From NCBI RefSeq assembly GCF_001039355.2, contig NW_019773513.1:1967876-2031875 (forward strand): a stretch of DNA of 64,000 bases, given 5' to 3'. Shown here in pieces: positions 13,258 through 34,200 of the stretch. The position numbers and the translations under genes were made by a program. Source of the DNA: Lingula anatina (lineage: Eukaryota > Brachiopoda > Lingulata > Lingulida > Lingulidae). Position 1 is the stretch's first letter. Each line of letters begins with the position of its first letter. Below the pieces are notes generated by a model. The model was not told the DNA's origin. It saw only the letters and a program-made list of their open reading frames with translations, and searched no databases.

Positions 13258-13634
13258 CCACAAATATAAACACATACAGCATTGTGTTTTTGTAGGTATC
13301 ACCATAACTTACAAAATACCACAGTGAACAAGTACATGCAATGTTTCTTAAAAATTATCTCATTTCAGATCCCTGGTACCCAAATGACATCAACCAAGGA
13401 CATCTTGAATATTTTTTCTGGTTGTTGGCCGGCTTGATGGTATTAAATACATTAGTGTTTGTTGTGCTGGCCTGGAGATATAAGCCTGCCGACACAGAGA
13501 TGCCTACTTTTGGAGATTATCAGAAAAAGTATGACTTGTTACCTGGCGATGATTATGAGCCAGTAAAACACAACTTTCAGGAAGAAGCAGATTTACACCA
13601 TTCCAAACATGCTACTCATTCCACAGATGTATAG
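7073..13634 (+). CDS. SLC15A4: proton-coupled peptide/histidine transporter, SLC15A4-like
   Basis: POT/PTR-family major-facilitator transporter that moves histidine and di/tripeptides with protons, in vertebrates out of endolysosomes. Ten coding exons: 7073-7331, 7848-7946, 8497-8570, 8942-9081, 10466-10635, 10813-11021, 11254-11446, 11920-12120, 13081-13215, 13369-13634; total 581 aa, close to human SLC15A4 (577 aa from memory). ATG 7073 is the first in-frame ATG of its exon. Family marks: the POT proton-coupling motif ExxER with following aromatics (TELCERLTYY, residues 48-57), GTGGIKANVGPFGAQQ in the fourth exon, FNWFYWFINLG across the exon 4/5 junction, and EVFASISGLEFAYSQAP across exon 8/9. 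Hydrophobic segments alternate as expected for 12 helices. The large extracellular loop typical of PEPT1/PEPT2 (SLC15A1/2) is absent, which supports the PHT type. The cytosolic N-terminus (residues 1-38) is Ser/Thr-rich with TTPL, a possible lysosomal sorting region. SLC15A3 is the alternative name. Confidence 0.93.
7592..7763. mobile_element. 172-bp MITE-like element with 5-bp target duplication
   Basis: Terminal inverted repeats of 17 bp (CTGGGGTAGCGCTAGCA, one mismatch at the other end) flanked on both sides by TAATT (7587-7591 and 7764-7768). AT-rich and non-coding, located in SLC15A4 intron 1. The 5-bp target duplication and intact ends identify it as a transposed unit; the superfamily is not assigned. 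Confidence 0.85.
11461..11484. repeat. (GT)n microsatellite
   Basis: A short GT run shortly after the SLC15A4 exon 7 donor. Confidence 0.9.
11606..11771 (+). mobile_element. AGGCCCGTAGCCAG-family MITE-like element
   Basis: 166 bp, beginning AGGCCCGTAGCCAGG and ending with the inverse CTGGCTACGGGCCT. It lies in SLC15A4 intron 7. A second, inverted copy is at 41197-41365 in MTTP. Non-coding; both flanks contain TTACT. Confidence 0.82.
12724..13021. mobile_element. foldback element with about 48-60 bp terminal inverted repeats
   Basis: A 48-bp core (12743-12790, starting GAGTGCTAACTGGTCCACGG) is repeated inverted at 12961-13008 with one mismatch, and both ends extend to ATTCAGA. Element length is about 298 bp. 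It lies in SLC15A4 intron 8, ending 60 bp before exon 9. A related right half occurs near 48180-48282. Confidence 0.87.
13222..13257. repeat. (CT)n(CA)n microsatellite
   Basis: A compound dinucleotide run beginning 6 bp after the SLC15A4 exon 9 donor. Confidence 0.93.
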
Positions 13635-16140
13635 ACTCTTCTTAATGATATTGATGCCTTTTTCAATGTTGTCAACTGTCCACAATGTTGTCAACTGTTG
13701 TTTATTGCAGCAACTTGCTTAGGGATCCTCCCTTTATTCAGAGGACCCATTAGACTGAGGGTCCTATGTTCTGAAGACACAGCAAAAAGATTCTTGCAGT
13801 GTACACCAGCATTATGGAGCAAAATATACATGGAGCACAACAAATGCAATTTGCAACACTCGCATCAAATGCATTTGTAATGCTGTGTCTGTCTGTCCCT
13901 TTCTATGTTGTATTATTTTAGGGTCTTACATGAAGAACCATTGAGAATAAAATGAACTGCTCCAAAATATTATAAGCACGCATTGCTTCTGTTGAATACA
14001 GCAGCAATTACTTATTAATGTAACCAACTGCATTTGTTGTGCTCTTTATCTGCTCTTTATTTATCCTGTGCCATTTTTCTATCTGTACGCATTCTATCTG
14101 TGTCTTTGGAATATTAGCACATCTGAATAATGGGTATTCGGTATAAATTTGGAACAGCAGACATTCAGTATAGCGGTCGATATTTTATGAGGGATTCTTT
14201 AATTTTTGGAGTAATGGATCCTCGGAATATAGATACGGCCCTCTCGCTCAGGAGGGTTAATTGAAAACAAGAAAATCCAAATAAACTTGTTGCAAGAAAA
14301 TACTCACCATAAAAATTGACCAGTGGGTAATGCACTTTTTTGTTTTTCCACTTATAATAATAACTTAAATTAGTTAATTGAAGGGTTTGCGTACCAGCAC
14401 AATTAATGTCAGAGTTACAAAACTTAAATAATGAGATTGTGCTATGGACTATTCAAACTTGAATGAGTATTAGTCAAAACCATTACTTTTTCCTTTTTGT
14501 GATTTAATTTATTTAAAAAGCAAAGGTACCAAGTAGAAGTTACTTTTTATCCTTATTTTAATCAAATGTTTTTAGATTTCCTAATTCTAAACTCATATTT
14601 CAACTGCTGATCAGCACATTCCATTCAAATGATATTTTAATATCTGTGATACCAAAAGTACAGGTATTATGTAATATGTGTTAAATGTTTTGTTGAATGT
14701 CAAAAAGAATTTTAACTTAATGTGTTGCGCCATATTATTTTCTTATTTTGTTGTGTACTTAATTCTCTAAAGGACATCAATATTCTCTGAAGCCTTCAAA
14801 CTGGCTTTATTTCAATCTAGTAAAAATGGAATTCTTACATATTCTACAGTGTATTTATACTTTTATTCTAATTTAAGAAACATTTATATTTTGAGGATTG
14901 AATGTTTTTATGGTGTCTTTTTATATAGATTACAGAATGCTCTTTAATGCTCTTTAACTTGTTATCAATCCATTGTTACCAATCCCTTGTTAATGTGTTT
15001 GTGTCTACATGATTAACATACATCAATTTTTTTACAATGATTTTAAAATTTCTTCGAAAAATTATTTTTAAATATCAGTTTATTTTAACAGTTCCTTTCT
15101 AATTTAATTTTAATGAAATACCTCTTCCACAACATAATGCTTTATTTAATATAAATTTAAAGAGGAATGCAATTATTATACTGTGTACATCAGTGTATCT
15201 GTGTTATGATATATGTTATGCCTTTTTTATTTATTTATTTATTTATATATTTATTTATTTTATTAATTATTTTTTTGCTCGCTCTGAATTTTAGGGCTTA
15301 TATTTTAGTGCAATGCTTCATAGCTACACCTGCTGTTGTAGGGGTTCAGGGATTGCTAAAATGATCATACACTAGGATCCAAGATCTAATCTTGGACCCT
15401 AATCATATAGTATCCACATCCTATCAAAACTGTAGACACATATAAGATGTATAATTTTTGGAATTTGGTTTTTATTAATTGATCAGGTGTAATTAACGTT
15501 CTGATATAACAGAGAGACTGGTGCGTGACAATGACTCTGCTTGATCATTTCCATGGGCGCTAACATCCTGAAAACCATATGTATATGTACCTGGTGCATT
15601 TAAATAGACAGGCTTTGAGCTTTAATCAAACTCAGTTACACAAGCATAAGGACACTGATATATACATGTAATTCGATGTAATGCTAATTTTGATTAAAGA
15701 TTCATATATTTCTTTACTGCAGTACTGTTTTTAATCGAAGACTCCTCTCAAAACAAATGTCAGTCATTGTGCTTTCCTGTTATGATCGCCCAACAGGTTT
15801 TATGTCAGTAGTAACAAACCAAGACAAAAAGGTTGATTTTGTGTATCAATCTGCAGTTACTTTAACTCGTCCTTAGCACAGTACTTGTCTTTCAACACAG
15901 CTGAATCAGATTCTTTTAGCGTTCCATCTGACAGAGAAGTCCTGGACAAACATCCATGTAAAGCAACCGTGACAAGTTCAAAGAAGTCAAGGAGCCCGAG
16001 CGTCTGGAACCTGTCACGGGATTTGATACAAATAACACCAGCGTATCTAGATGTACGGCTGTTAATTAATAGCGAGGTTAATTTCGAATTTACCTCCAGA
16101 GTCGCAGATTGGGTTTGGGGAATATTTATGGGGCATTGTA

Positions 16141-16285
16141 TACCCTCTACCAGGGCAGCAGATTAATTATGTGCAGTTTTCTCCAACGCGACAGTGGAGA
16201 AATGTACCATGAATTAGCCAGAGACATACATAGTGTTTCTCTGAATGTCTAGTGTAAAATCAATCTGTGGCCCTGGTAGAGGGTA
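16141..16285. repeat. 16-bp perfect inverted repeat pair
   Basis: TACCCTCTACCAGGGC (16141-16156) is matched by its exact inverse at 16270-16285, with 113 bp between. It could be the remnant of a foldback element; there is no coding content between. Confidence 0.65.
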
Positions 16286-17390
16286 AGCACTATACGTAAC
16301 CGCTGCCACTGGTAATATTGGTAAAATGAGTGAGGGCATGCTCTGCAAAATGATGGAAATTTATATTTAACGACACTTCGAGTACGGGGAGAAAGATTGA
16401 AATGATGGGAGAGTAAAGAAAGGACAAAAAAGTTCTTATGATAGCACTATATGAAATCGCGGGTTGAGTCATTTATTCGGTGATCGCAATCACAAATGTA
16501 CGGCTAGAAATCACAAATAATTACCGACCTGATATATTATGTGTAGCCGACTTTTTTTGTCACAATTTCGCCGCAGAAGCCGTAGCACGTCTCTACCTGT
16601 GTTTATAGCATTAATCATCTCTCTTGCAAAAACATTTATCTTGTTATTTAAAAATAACAAAGAACACTTAGCATCCTTTACAAGTGTCAAACACTGAGAA
16701 AATGTTTATACAAACAACGGAGATCTACTGTGAATCTAGTGTGTTTGTCATTTGGGGTTATCACCGGTTGTCTGATGAATGGTGTCAAAAGTCACACATT
16801 TTTCCAAAATCTCAAATGAATCATTCAAGCAACAATTACAACAACTCTGTGTCAAAAACATGCATAAAGCGTACCAGTTTCAATTGTCACTGATTAATGA
16901 GAAAAGTCCGCCATTTAGATGTTTAAAACATGTGCGTTGTTTTACACTAATGATACAGAGGATGAAAATGTTGCCCGAAAAGCAATATTTCATCCTTTCG
17001 ATTACGTTTACACAGGAGAAGAAACAGAAAAAAAGAAAGAAAAGTAAAGAAAAGAAAAAAGAAAGAAAGAAAATGAAGCTGGAAGGAAAGAAAGTAAATT
17101 GAAAGTTGTTATCGATTAATATGCTTTTAAGAAATTGTAACTATCATAACGAGTAAAATTATGTCTTATATGTCTGTTGATAAATTCTTGACATTTCTAT
17201 TTATTCAGACAAAGCACACTGATATGCTTTTTTTTTATTTTGGAGAAAGGAGAGGAGCACAAAAGGAATATGGTGACCCCATATCATACGATTCAGATTC
17301 AGATTCTTTATTGATAAACACCTTCACATTCGGGTAGAATGAATGACAGCACAACTTACCATAACAGAGCAAAAATAGATAGATAAATAT

Positions 17391-17645
17391 CAGGGGCGGA
17401 TCCAGGATTATTTGAAGAGGGGAGGGGGGGGGGGTCAGCGGATGCAAAGCCGACCCTCTTCCCTCCCCCTTGGCGTGGGGTTCGGGGCTGGTATTTTATT
17501 TTTAGAAGGCGAACGGTGCCATTGGGACGGTTTAGAACTATGATTCAGCTAGTGAATATGTCAAAAAGATAGTATTAGTGTAATTTTTTCAGAAATTGAA
17601 GGGAGTCAGGACCCCCTTGCCCCCCCCCCCCCAAATCCGCTACTG
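17391..17645 (+). mobile_element. CAGGGGCGG-family MITE-like element
   Basis: Begins CAGGGGCGGATCCAGG and ends with an inverted, diverged version (AAATCCGCTACTG). About 255 bp, with internal poly-G and poly-C tracts and no coding capacity. Related copies are at 5697-5882 (inverted) and, by terminal sequence only, 39470-39637. Confidence 0.75.
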
Positions 17646-17926
17646 AATAAATAAATGATTACAGTGATTATATGAAATTTATAAATGGATACGAAGGATC
17701 AATCAAATGGTGAATGTATCTTGATTTGTAAAAATGTGCTGGACAAAGTTGAAAAACATGGATAAGACCCCGACACACATTTTACTAGTCTTGACTGCAC
17801 TTTTATCATTGCAAGAGTCGTTATAACCAAGGCAGTTTGCGAATCAAACATGCGATGTCTTTTCGCGAACTTTCACGCTTTGGTTGTTACTAGAAACACA
17901 CAACGTGTTGATTACCGACGCCTGCT

Positions 17927-17971
17927 GATTGGTTCAAAGTTTTTCTTACGTCACGGGGGAAGTTTGATTGG
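17927..17971 (+). promoter_or_regulatory. candidate ZCCHC24 proximal promoter: CCAAT boxes and CRE-like site
   Basis: Two inverted CCAAT boxes (GATTGG at 17927-17932 and 17966-17971) bracket a CRE-like octamer TTACGTCA (17946-17953), about 60-105 bp upstream of the ZCCHC24 start codon. This spacing is typical of NF-Y/CREB-type promoters. The assignment rests on motif match and position only. Confidence 0.4.
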
Positions 17972-18030
17972 CAGCACAGCAGCGGTCCATAAATCCAGAG
18001 GCAAGAGTGCACTGCAGGCCAGAGAACAAC

Positions 18031-27177
<9,147 letters not shown>

Positions 27178-27251
27178 AGTCTCCACTATCCCCTTCTGTT
27201 AGGTATTTTTCAAAGGACACAGAGAGATTTGTGAAAAAACAATACTAATAC

Positions 27252-27437
27252 GTGAGGGTAATGAATTAATTTAAATCATTTTTCTGAGGACAGAGATTCT
27301 GAAGATTTACAGTACTAAGGGAGGGTAATATATGTTACTAAGTGAGGGTAATGAATTAATTTAAATCATTTTTCTGAGGACAGAGATTCTGAAGATTTAC
27401 AGTACTAAGGGAGGGTAATATATGTTACTAAGTGAGG
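27252..27437 (+). repeat. perfect-looking tandem duplication, period 90 bp
   Basis: The unit starting GTGAGGGTAATGAATTAATT at 27252 recurs at 27342, and the start of a third copy (GTGAGG) is at 27432. I see no mismatches between the two full copies, so the duplication is recent or is an assembly artefact. It lies in the presumed 3' UTR of ZCCHC24. Confidence 0.9.
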
Positions 27438-27779
27438 TTCATTTTGAGCAAAGATGGAAGTTGAAAACTTATTGACTTGTTTTAGCACAACAGAGAGAGA
27501 TGTCTTTATAGCAATAAGTGAGGGGCATTTTAATAAAAGGAAACAAAATGAGGTGGGGATAATAGTAGTGACACAATATAATGATTTGCTTGGTGTACAT
27601 GTATGTGAATGATAAAAAATTATGACAAAGGTAACTTTTCAAACATATTTTTGTGCATGAAATGCCTAATAGAAACATCTCTCTGGGGGGTGGGATGGGG
27701 ACAACAAATTACTAAGTAAGCTCTTGAAACTAAAAAGTAGTAGTTTAGAATGTTTGAAATTTGAATGTTTCTTTTTTTT

Positions 27780-27804
27780 NNNNNNNNNNNNNNNNNNNNN
27801 NNNN
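27780..27804. other. assembly gap (25 N)
   Basis: A run of 25 Ns preceded by poly-T. The uniform short length suggests a gap of unknown size rather than a measured one. Confidence 0.99.
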
Positions 27805-30800
27805 GTTAACTTGGACAATCATTCTCAAATTTTAATTAAAAAGGATATTGGGTAGGTTGTTTTTAAGTGCCTGGTATTGATGATAATGATATTTGTGAGT
27901 TTTTTATGAGATTATTTATTCAGTACACGTTAAAAAAATTTATTTGTACATCTCTGTACTTAAAAGTAGTACTTATGGAATCTCTTTGTCAGTGTTAGTA
28001 TGTTTGTGCCAAATATGTTTAAATTTTTCATTTTCAACAGTATTATGATATAACTAGGGGTGCTTTGATAATCATCTAAGTAAGAAATAACACATTGTTA
28101 GGTGTCATTCCACTTGTGCCAAAGATACATTTGTTTGTGTACAGTAATATATTATTACTATATCAATATAAGTACATTTCAGTAACCAGTTGTTGCTGTC
28201 AGTAGGAAATAATGTAGGTGATATGAATATTTGTTGTTGCCATGGCAACTTAAGATACTGATATTTTGGTGCTGTACAGTAATATAAAACACTTGTTTTC
28301 ATTTGAGGAGTATGCTTCCCTAGAATATTATCTAGGTGCTACACAACTTGAAAATGGAGGTGTCAATTATAGTAGTTCATACCTATATCCTTTATCATTT
28401 AAAGTTTGTATATATTTATATGGATAACAGTTAAGATTATTGCTGCACTTTGTTTGTATATGTTGGAAATTTCAAGAGTTATGAAAAGACATACATACAC
28501 TTGTTGATACAGTTTATATCATTATATCCAGGAACTAGAGTGTGTTATGTGTGATTGTGTTTGCACTTGTTCCCTGGAAATCATTTAAGCAGACGACATT
28601 TTGGCAAGGTGGCCATTATACAGGATTCCTCAGTGTTGTGTGATCTTTCAGACTTCAAGGAGTTGTGCATTACAGTAGGCATTGGCAGATACACTACCAG
28701 CTGTAGGTGTATACATTTGATTTTCTAAGAGTAGTGATTTTGAACTGTAAGTAATTCCTATTACCATTAGGTTGATGTGCCTCATTTAAGATCTTATTGT
28801 GTTGTTTAGTGCAGATGAGCCCCGAGTTATGGGCTAGGTTAAAACTGGAGGGTAAAGAACTTTGAATAGTATGTGAATGAAAATACGTGACTATTGGAAA
28901 TAATTAGATCAAATAGCCCTTTTAAACATTAATTGACACAGGACCTTAAAATTGTACACTATTTGTGTAAAACTTGGGTTTTTTTCCTAGGAGGCTTTAC
29001 CTGCAGTATACAGCAGAGTAGAGTTTAAAATTGAGGCAGTAGATTAGTATATAGCTCAATCAGTCATATCAAATAATCTTGAGTACCAGTTGGAGAATTA
29101 AAGATCTCTTAATCTTGTAAATAAACTTTTTTGTACAGACCCCATTTGTCTGAATATTTATTAGTTCTTTTGACAGTTCATCATAATTTATGGTAGGTAG
29201 GAATTAGTAATAATGAAAAGAGAGAAATGATTTTACTGTGTAGCAAATTACATCTGTTGCATTTGATTTTCAAGTTACGATGTTAATATTTGAGCTATGG
29301 TAATGACTGGATCTTTTCAATGTAAAAGTTTATCGATTTTTAACACAATTTGAAAGTTAAAATATATATTTCTTTGTAGCATATGTGGTGCTTTTATTGT
29401 ATAGAATGGAACAATAAGGTAGCCTGCTTTTCAGTTTTGTTGTTAACTTTCAATGGGAGTGTTTAACTTCTACATACCTATGTATATTATAAATACATCA
29501 CCTGTTTTACTCAGAATTTTCCCCATTGAAAAGATTGAGCCATTGCTGTATATGAAATTAAAACATCACTTCTGTTCAGTTTGCCATATATAATCTTCAG
29601 TTTTGTACAAATATGTATGTTATTTATTAAAGCAAATCTGCTGAAATTCTGGTTTTGTTTTGCTTACTGTTTCTTGCTGCTCATGGTTATGCACAGTGGA
29701 TTACATAAATTAAAATTCTATACAAGACTTGAGCTGCAGTTTCTATTGCAAAATGAGTTTTGAAGAATAAATTTTTGACTTGCTATGCATAAAAGAATAA
29801 ATTTAATGGAGTTTCCAGTATCCGATAAGAACTTGTTTACTTGCAAAGTATACTTTATTTGCAGAAAGAACAAAACTGAAAAACCAGATTTAAGGACCAA
29901 AGAAAAAAAAACTATAGGCACTTGTAATATAGTTTAATATTGCATTTGTTCTTTTAAAGTAAAGAAGACATGTTGGACAAAGTACTTTCAGAAAAATTTC
30001 ATGATAAAACAACTCTAAATAACAGATTTAAACGTGGTAAAATGTCTTTTAAAATGAGAACTAAAGTTGAATCATATAATAAACTATGCTACATAGCTGT
30101 AGGGCAATCTTGGACCCACGATTCAGAGATTGGCCTATCTATCTATATATATATATATATATGCCAAGGAAACTTGCATTGTTTATGTGCTTTTTGATAT
30201 GAAATGTTTTTCCTCTTGCTCCCATGTAAAACACTGCAATGAGCAGAAAAAGTTCCAGCCTACTTTCTAAAACTTACAATCTTCAGCAACATTGCGCTAT
30301 TATGTCTGTAATCCCTTCATTATTGAATTTCTTGGGAAATGTACTTGCTAACTGTTAAAGGTATGACATCCACTTTTATCATTACTGAGCTAGATTTAAA
30401 AAAATTAACTTTTCAAACTAGCTTACATAATTCCACCACTTAACTAGATTTTTAAAAATTTAAGGCTCCCCACCATGTTTACTTCATATTTGACAGATCA
30501 GTGAAATCATAACAACACAAAAATCTGCTTATTTTAATCCAGATGATGAGCAATCTAATTAGAATGGGAATTGACATGATTGTCACTTTGGATGAAGACT
30601 ATCAGTAAAATACAGCATAACATAGAGATCAGTTTAATTACTGAGAGATGCAAGGTTCTCCACATGATAATGAATTTACCCTGATTTATGAAACGCACAA
30701 ATCTAAAATCTACAATATTAAGCTACTACTTCTTCATAAAACCATGGAACCAGTAAGACGAGCCAGCAAACTTCCACAGAAGTGTCTAGATGAATTGAAA

Positions 30801-30967
30801 TGATCCAAGAAAATTACATCATTTTTGCATACAGAGTTTACAATAAATAGTGATGTTCGTAAGGTAAGTTTTCCAGTTTGGGGTAAAAAAGATTGAACCT
30901 TTCACCCTGAGAATGAAGCTCTCAAATGCACTGAAGTACAAGTCATTTGAGTTTCCTAATAAATTCC

Positions 30968-31027
30968 AATAAATGGGTGCAGTATGTGTGAACACATTAT
31001 AGCCAAAATGCAGTCTTTTCCTTTTTT
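30968..31027. repeat. dispersed 60-bp repeat, copy in MTTP 3' flank/UTR
   Basis: Starts AATAAATGGGTGCAG, continues with CACATTA and CAGTCTTTTCC blocks, and matches 34156-34215 in order. It lies about 180 bp past the MTTP stop. Confidence 0.75.
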
Positions 31028-31206
31028 TTGCCTTATCTTTGTATGAATTAAGTATGCTACATCTGATACAGTTTCACAAAGCCACTGTCGGCTAAAAGTT
31101 TTGATAAATCCTTCGCAAAAACTTTGTTAACTAACCAAGACTTTCTGAAATGGGTTCCAGATACCCCATTCTGGCAGCTTCTATTAATTACTATCACCTG
31201 AGGGCG

Positions 31207-34200
31207 CTACTGTTCTAAATCCATGACAGCACACTGTTTGGAATTCTGAGAGTGAAGGATAAAGGAGCGTCCATCCATTTTACGTAACTTTTTATATATG
31301 GATTCATACATTGTTGGAAATATGCTAGCTCCCTCTGTTTTAGTTATCCTTTCACTGAAATAAGATAATACAATTAATAAAAATTTACTCACATCACATC
31401 ATTTTATCATAAAAATTGGTAATAATAATAACAAAAGATCTTATAAACTTGATCTAAGAAATACTTGTATTAAACAACATAAGTTGACAACAGTAACCAA
31501 GTTAAAAGACATCTTCTGAAATATGCATTGTGCATTAAAACATAACAGAAACTTATAAGATGAAAAATAAATCAATTCTTAAATAAGTAACTTACCTGTA
31601 TGTAAATGGTGGCTGTGCCATTTGTAAACACATTTTGAAAGGCATTTCATAGAAGTTGACATCTGTGGTGAATTCAATGACAGCAGACGCCTCCGTGGTG
31701 TACTGCAGGCTGGTCCTCAGGTGAACACTGCTTGTCTGTAGGGAGGTTTTCACAACCATAGCACCACTGAAAAATGTTGATTAATTTCAGTATTTGCTAT
31801 TAATTTTTTGACTGTTGCTCCAAAATGAAGTATCATGCTTCTTGGACAAATTAATTTACATTTGTCCTTTAACTAATGTCTGTTGTGAAATATGCTTTTT
31901 TTGCATATGAATCCACAATACACTTAAAATGAGGCTGACCTCATAAGACAACCAGATAGGTGACCTCCACAAGGTCGCCTATGTTAAGCGCCCTATAGGA
32001 TTGTCTGTTGACATAAATATGTCTATTCAAGTCTTAGTCTATTTACATCAAGTCAAAATCTGGTTTTTAAGTGTACAAGTACATCTGCCTTTAAAACCCA
32101 TCATACCCCTACCTGTTATACACAACAGAATGTGAATTTCTATTCCACAAACTAATACTGATGGATCCTGACAGATCAATGGAGACCGCGCCCAGTACAT
32201 GCAGTTCCAGAACAACTCCGTTCTGCAGGTGGATTCTCTGCACATGGTCCTGTGCTAAGATGTTACCCTGGAGATAAAAACACACATTTCATTTTTCCTT
32301 TAACATAAGGTTTACTAAATAGAATTAAACCAAGTCAACTGTTGGACCTTGGACTCTATAGTACAAGAAGTTGTAGCACCATCCGATGCTTTGGCCGAAA
32401 TTATCTGGAAATGGGTCGTGTCACATATAACATCATCATGGACAAGGATATATATTACTAAACTCAAACTTTATGTGCCAATTTCACATGCATGTTTTAA
32501 CTAAGGTGTGCCTATAACTGGATTGAAAGTTGATTAAAACCTGGCACTTACTGTAAGTCACGCATGATTAATATTGTTAAAAAATTTGAACCACTTTAAA
32601 GAACGGCCAATTTATGTACTTCTGATACAAAAATGTGAAATCAGGTCACCCAGTGCATACCACCAGTGTATCATTCCTGTTGCTATCAATAAAAATCTAT
32701 GTACTTGTAGTATAAATAGGTGGGGAGGTCAAATATTGAAACTAGTACACAGATACATAGCTAAGTAATCAATTTTTATCATAAGATCCATTGATATTGG
32801 GTCAACTGATGTACCCTTGGTTTAAGTAAGATTAGTGTGTAATATATACATCTATCTCTTGTAGTATCTCACATGTAACAGGTGCATAATTTTTACGAGG
32901 AATGTAGTGCATAAATATTGGCCAATATTTGAGCAAAAATGTTCATTACTTGGTAAGCTTGGTAGATGAAATAACTGAATAAATAAGAAATAACTGTGCT
33001 AGAATAACTACTAATATATGATAGGACAATTTTTCTTTATAACCACTAAAAAAAATAAAATAAATTAAAATAAAATAAAAAAAAATAAAAATAAAATAAA
33101 ATAAAATAAAAAACTGATAATTAAATAAGATGAAGACTTTCCTACCTGTAATGCAGATATAGGTTCGGAAGGAGCATTCCACACAGCCGACATCAGTCCT
33201 CCCTGACCACGGAAGAACTCCACTGGCCTCAGTCCCACATCCATCAAGTCTAGGGACATCCCAGCTGTGGGCTCCTTTTCTGCTTCATCTTCTCCTGTGT
33301 CTGCGGTGGTTTCTGCTGCCCCATCATCCCCAGCCAGGCTCTCCAGGTGGTTGGTATACAGACCAAACTGGGAGCAAGTAAATACATGGAGTTTTTAATT
33401 TCATAATCATATCAGGCCATGAGGAAAACGGAAGCACAGAAAAACTTATTTGTGGATTATTAACTGTGATTAACTTAGATAATAGATATATTTGTTTTAA
33501 GTGAATCCTTATACTCAGATGCAAAATATTTTCATTTTCATAGTAGTATTAATCAGTAGGAATATATGAACATTGTGTTAGCAAAATCTCTGTATAAAAA
33601 ATCATTTACGTTTTCAAACAATTCACTAAGGATACTCCACTTATAAATTTTCTGCTTATCTTTAGACAGACTCTACAGATCATTGACATTTGAGATCGTG
33701 ATCCGTCTATCACTGTTCCTCGATAATGTATCTATGATATAGCATTCCAAGTCTACTCACAGATAAAATGGGCAATATCTGATGTTTAGTAATCAAATCT
33801 ACATCCATGCTACTGGACTTCATGATACCCGACTTAGAATTCTCCATATACAACCCATAGGTGCTGTTGGTGTCCTGGGTCACTGAAAAATATATCATAT
33901 GTTATGTGTGAGATAATACACTGTCACCTGAGGGATGTCTGCCAGAACACCTCGAGCATAAGCAAGAAGCGTATTCAAGGCATATATACATGTAGCGAGA
34001 TGGGGACAGTGCATTATTTGACATAAACACTGAGAGAAAGTATTAACACTTTACCATAAAATATGCCTGAAACTGAACAAAATGTATATTGCCATAGTCA
34101 AATAACATCTCTGGGTATGTATAATATATGATACAACATGTCATGGCACACATCAAATAAATGGGTACAGTGCGTGTAAACACATTACAACCAAAGTGGA

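Larger units (their letters stand above)
13635..18030. other. SLC15A4 3' UTR and intergenic region to ZCCHC24
   Basis: After the TAG at 13632-13634 an AATAAA at 13946-13951 is the first good polyadenylation signal, so a 3' UTR of about 330 nt is likely. From about 14 kb to 17.8 kb the DNA is AT-rich with no supportable gene. It holds an ATTT-rich simple repeat (about 15228-15270), a 16-bp inverted repeat pair (16141-16156 / 16270-16285), a purine-rich tract (about 17018-17095) and a transposon copy at 17391-17645. An open frame at 15885-16166 has no recognisable homology and is not annotated. Confidence 0.6.
27178..29125 (+). other. probable long 3' UTR of ZCCHC24
   Basis: Downstream of the TGA at 27175-27177 there is no further coding exon on either strand until MTTP (minus) at 31207. 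A clear AATAAA lies at 29120-29125, with further signals near 29766 and 29794, so a 3' UTR of about 2-2.6 kb is plausible; vertebrate ZCCHC24 also has a long 3' UTR. The tract includes a 90-bp tandem duplication and the N gap. Confidence 0.45.

Noticed and set aside
15885-16166. Plus-strand 93-codon open frame upstream of ZCCHC24
   Set aside because: No recognisable domain, no splice context, and its end overlaps one arm of an inverted repeat.
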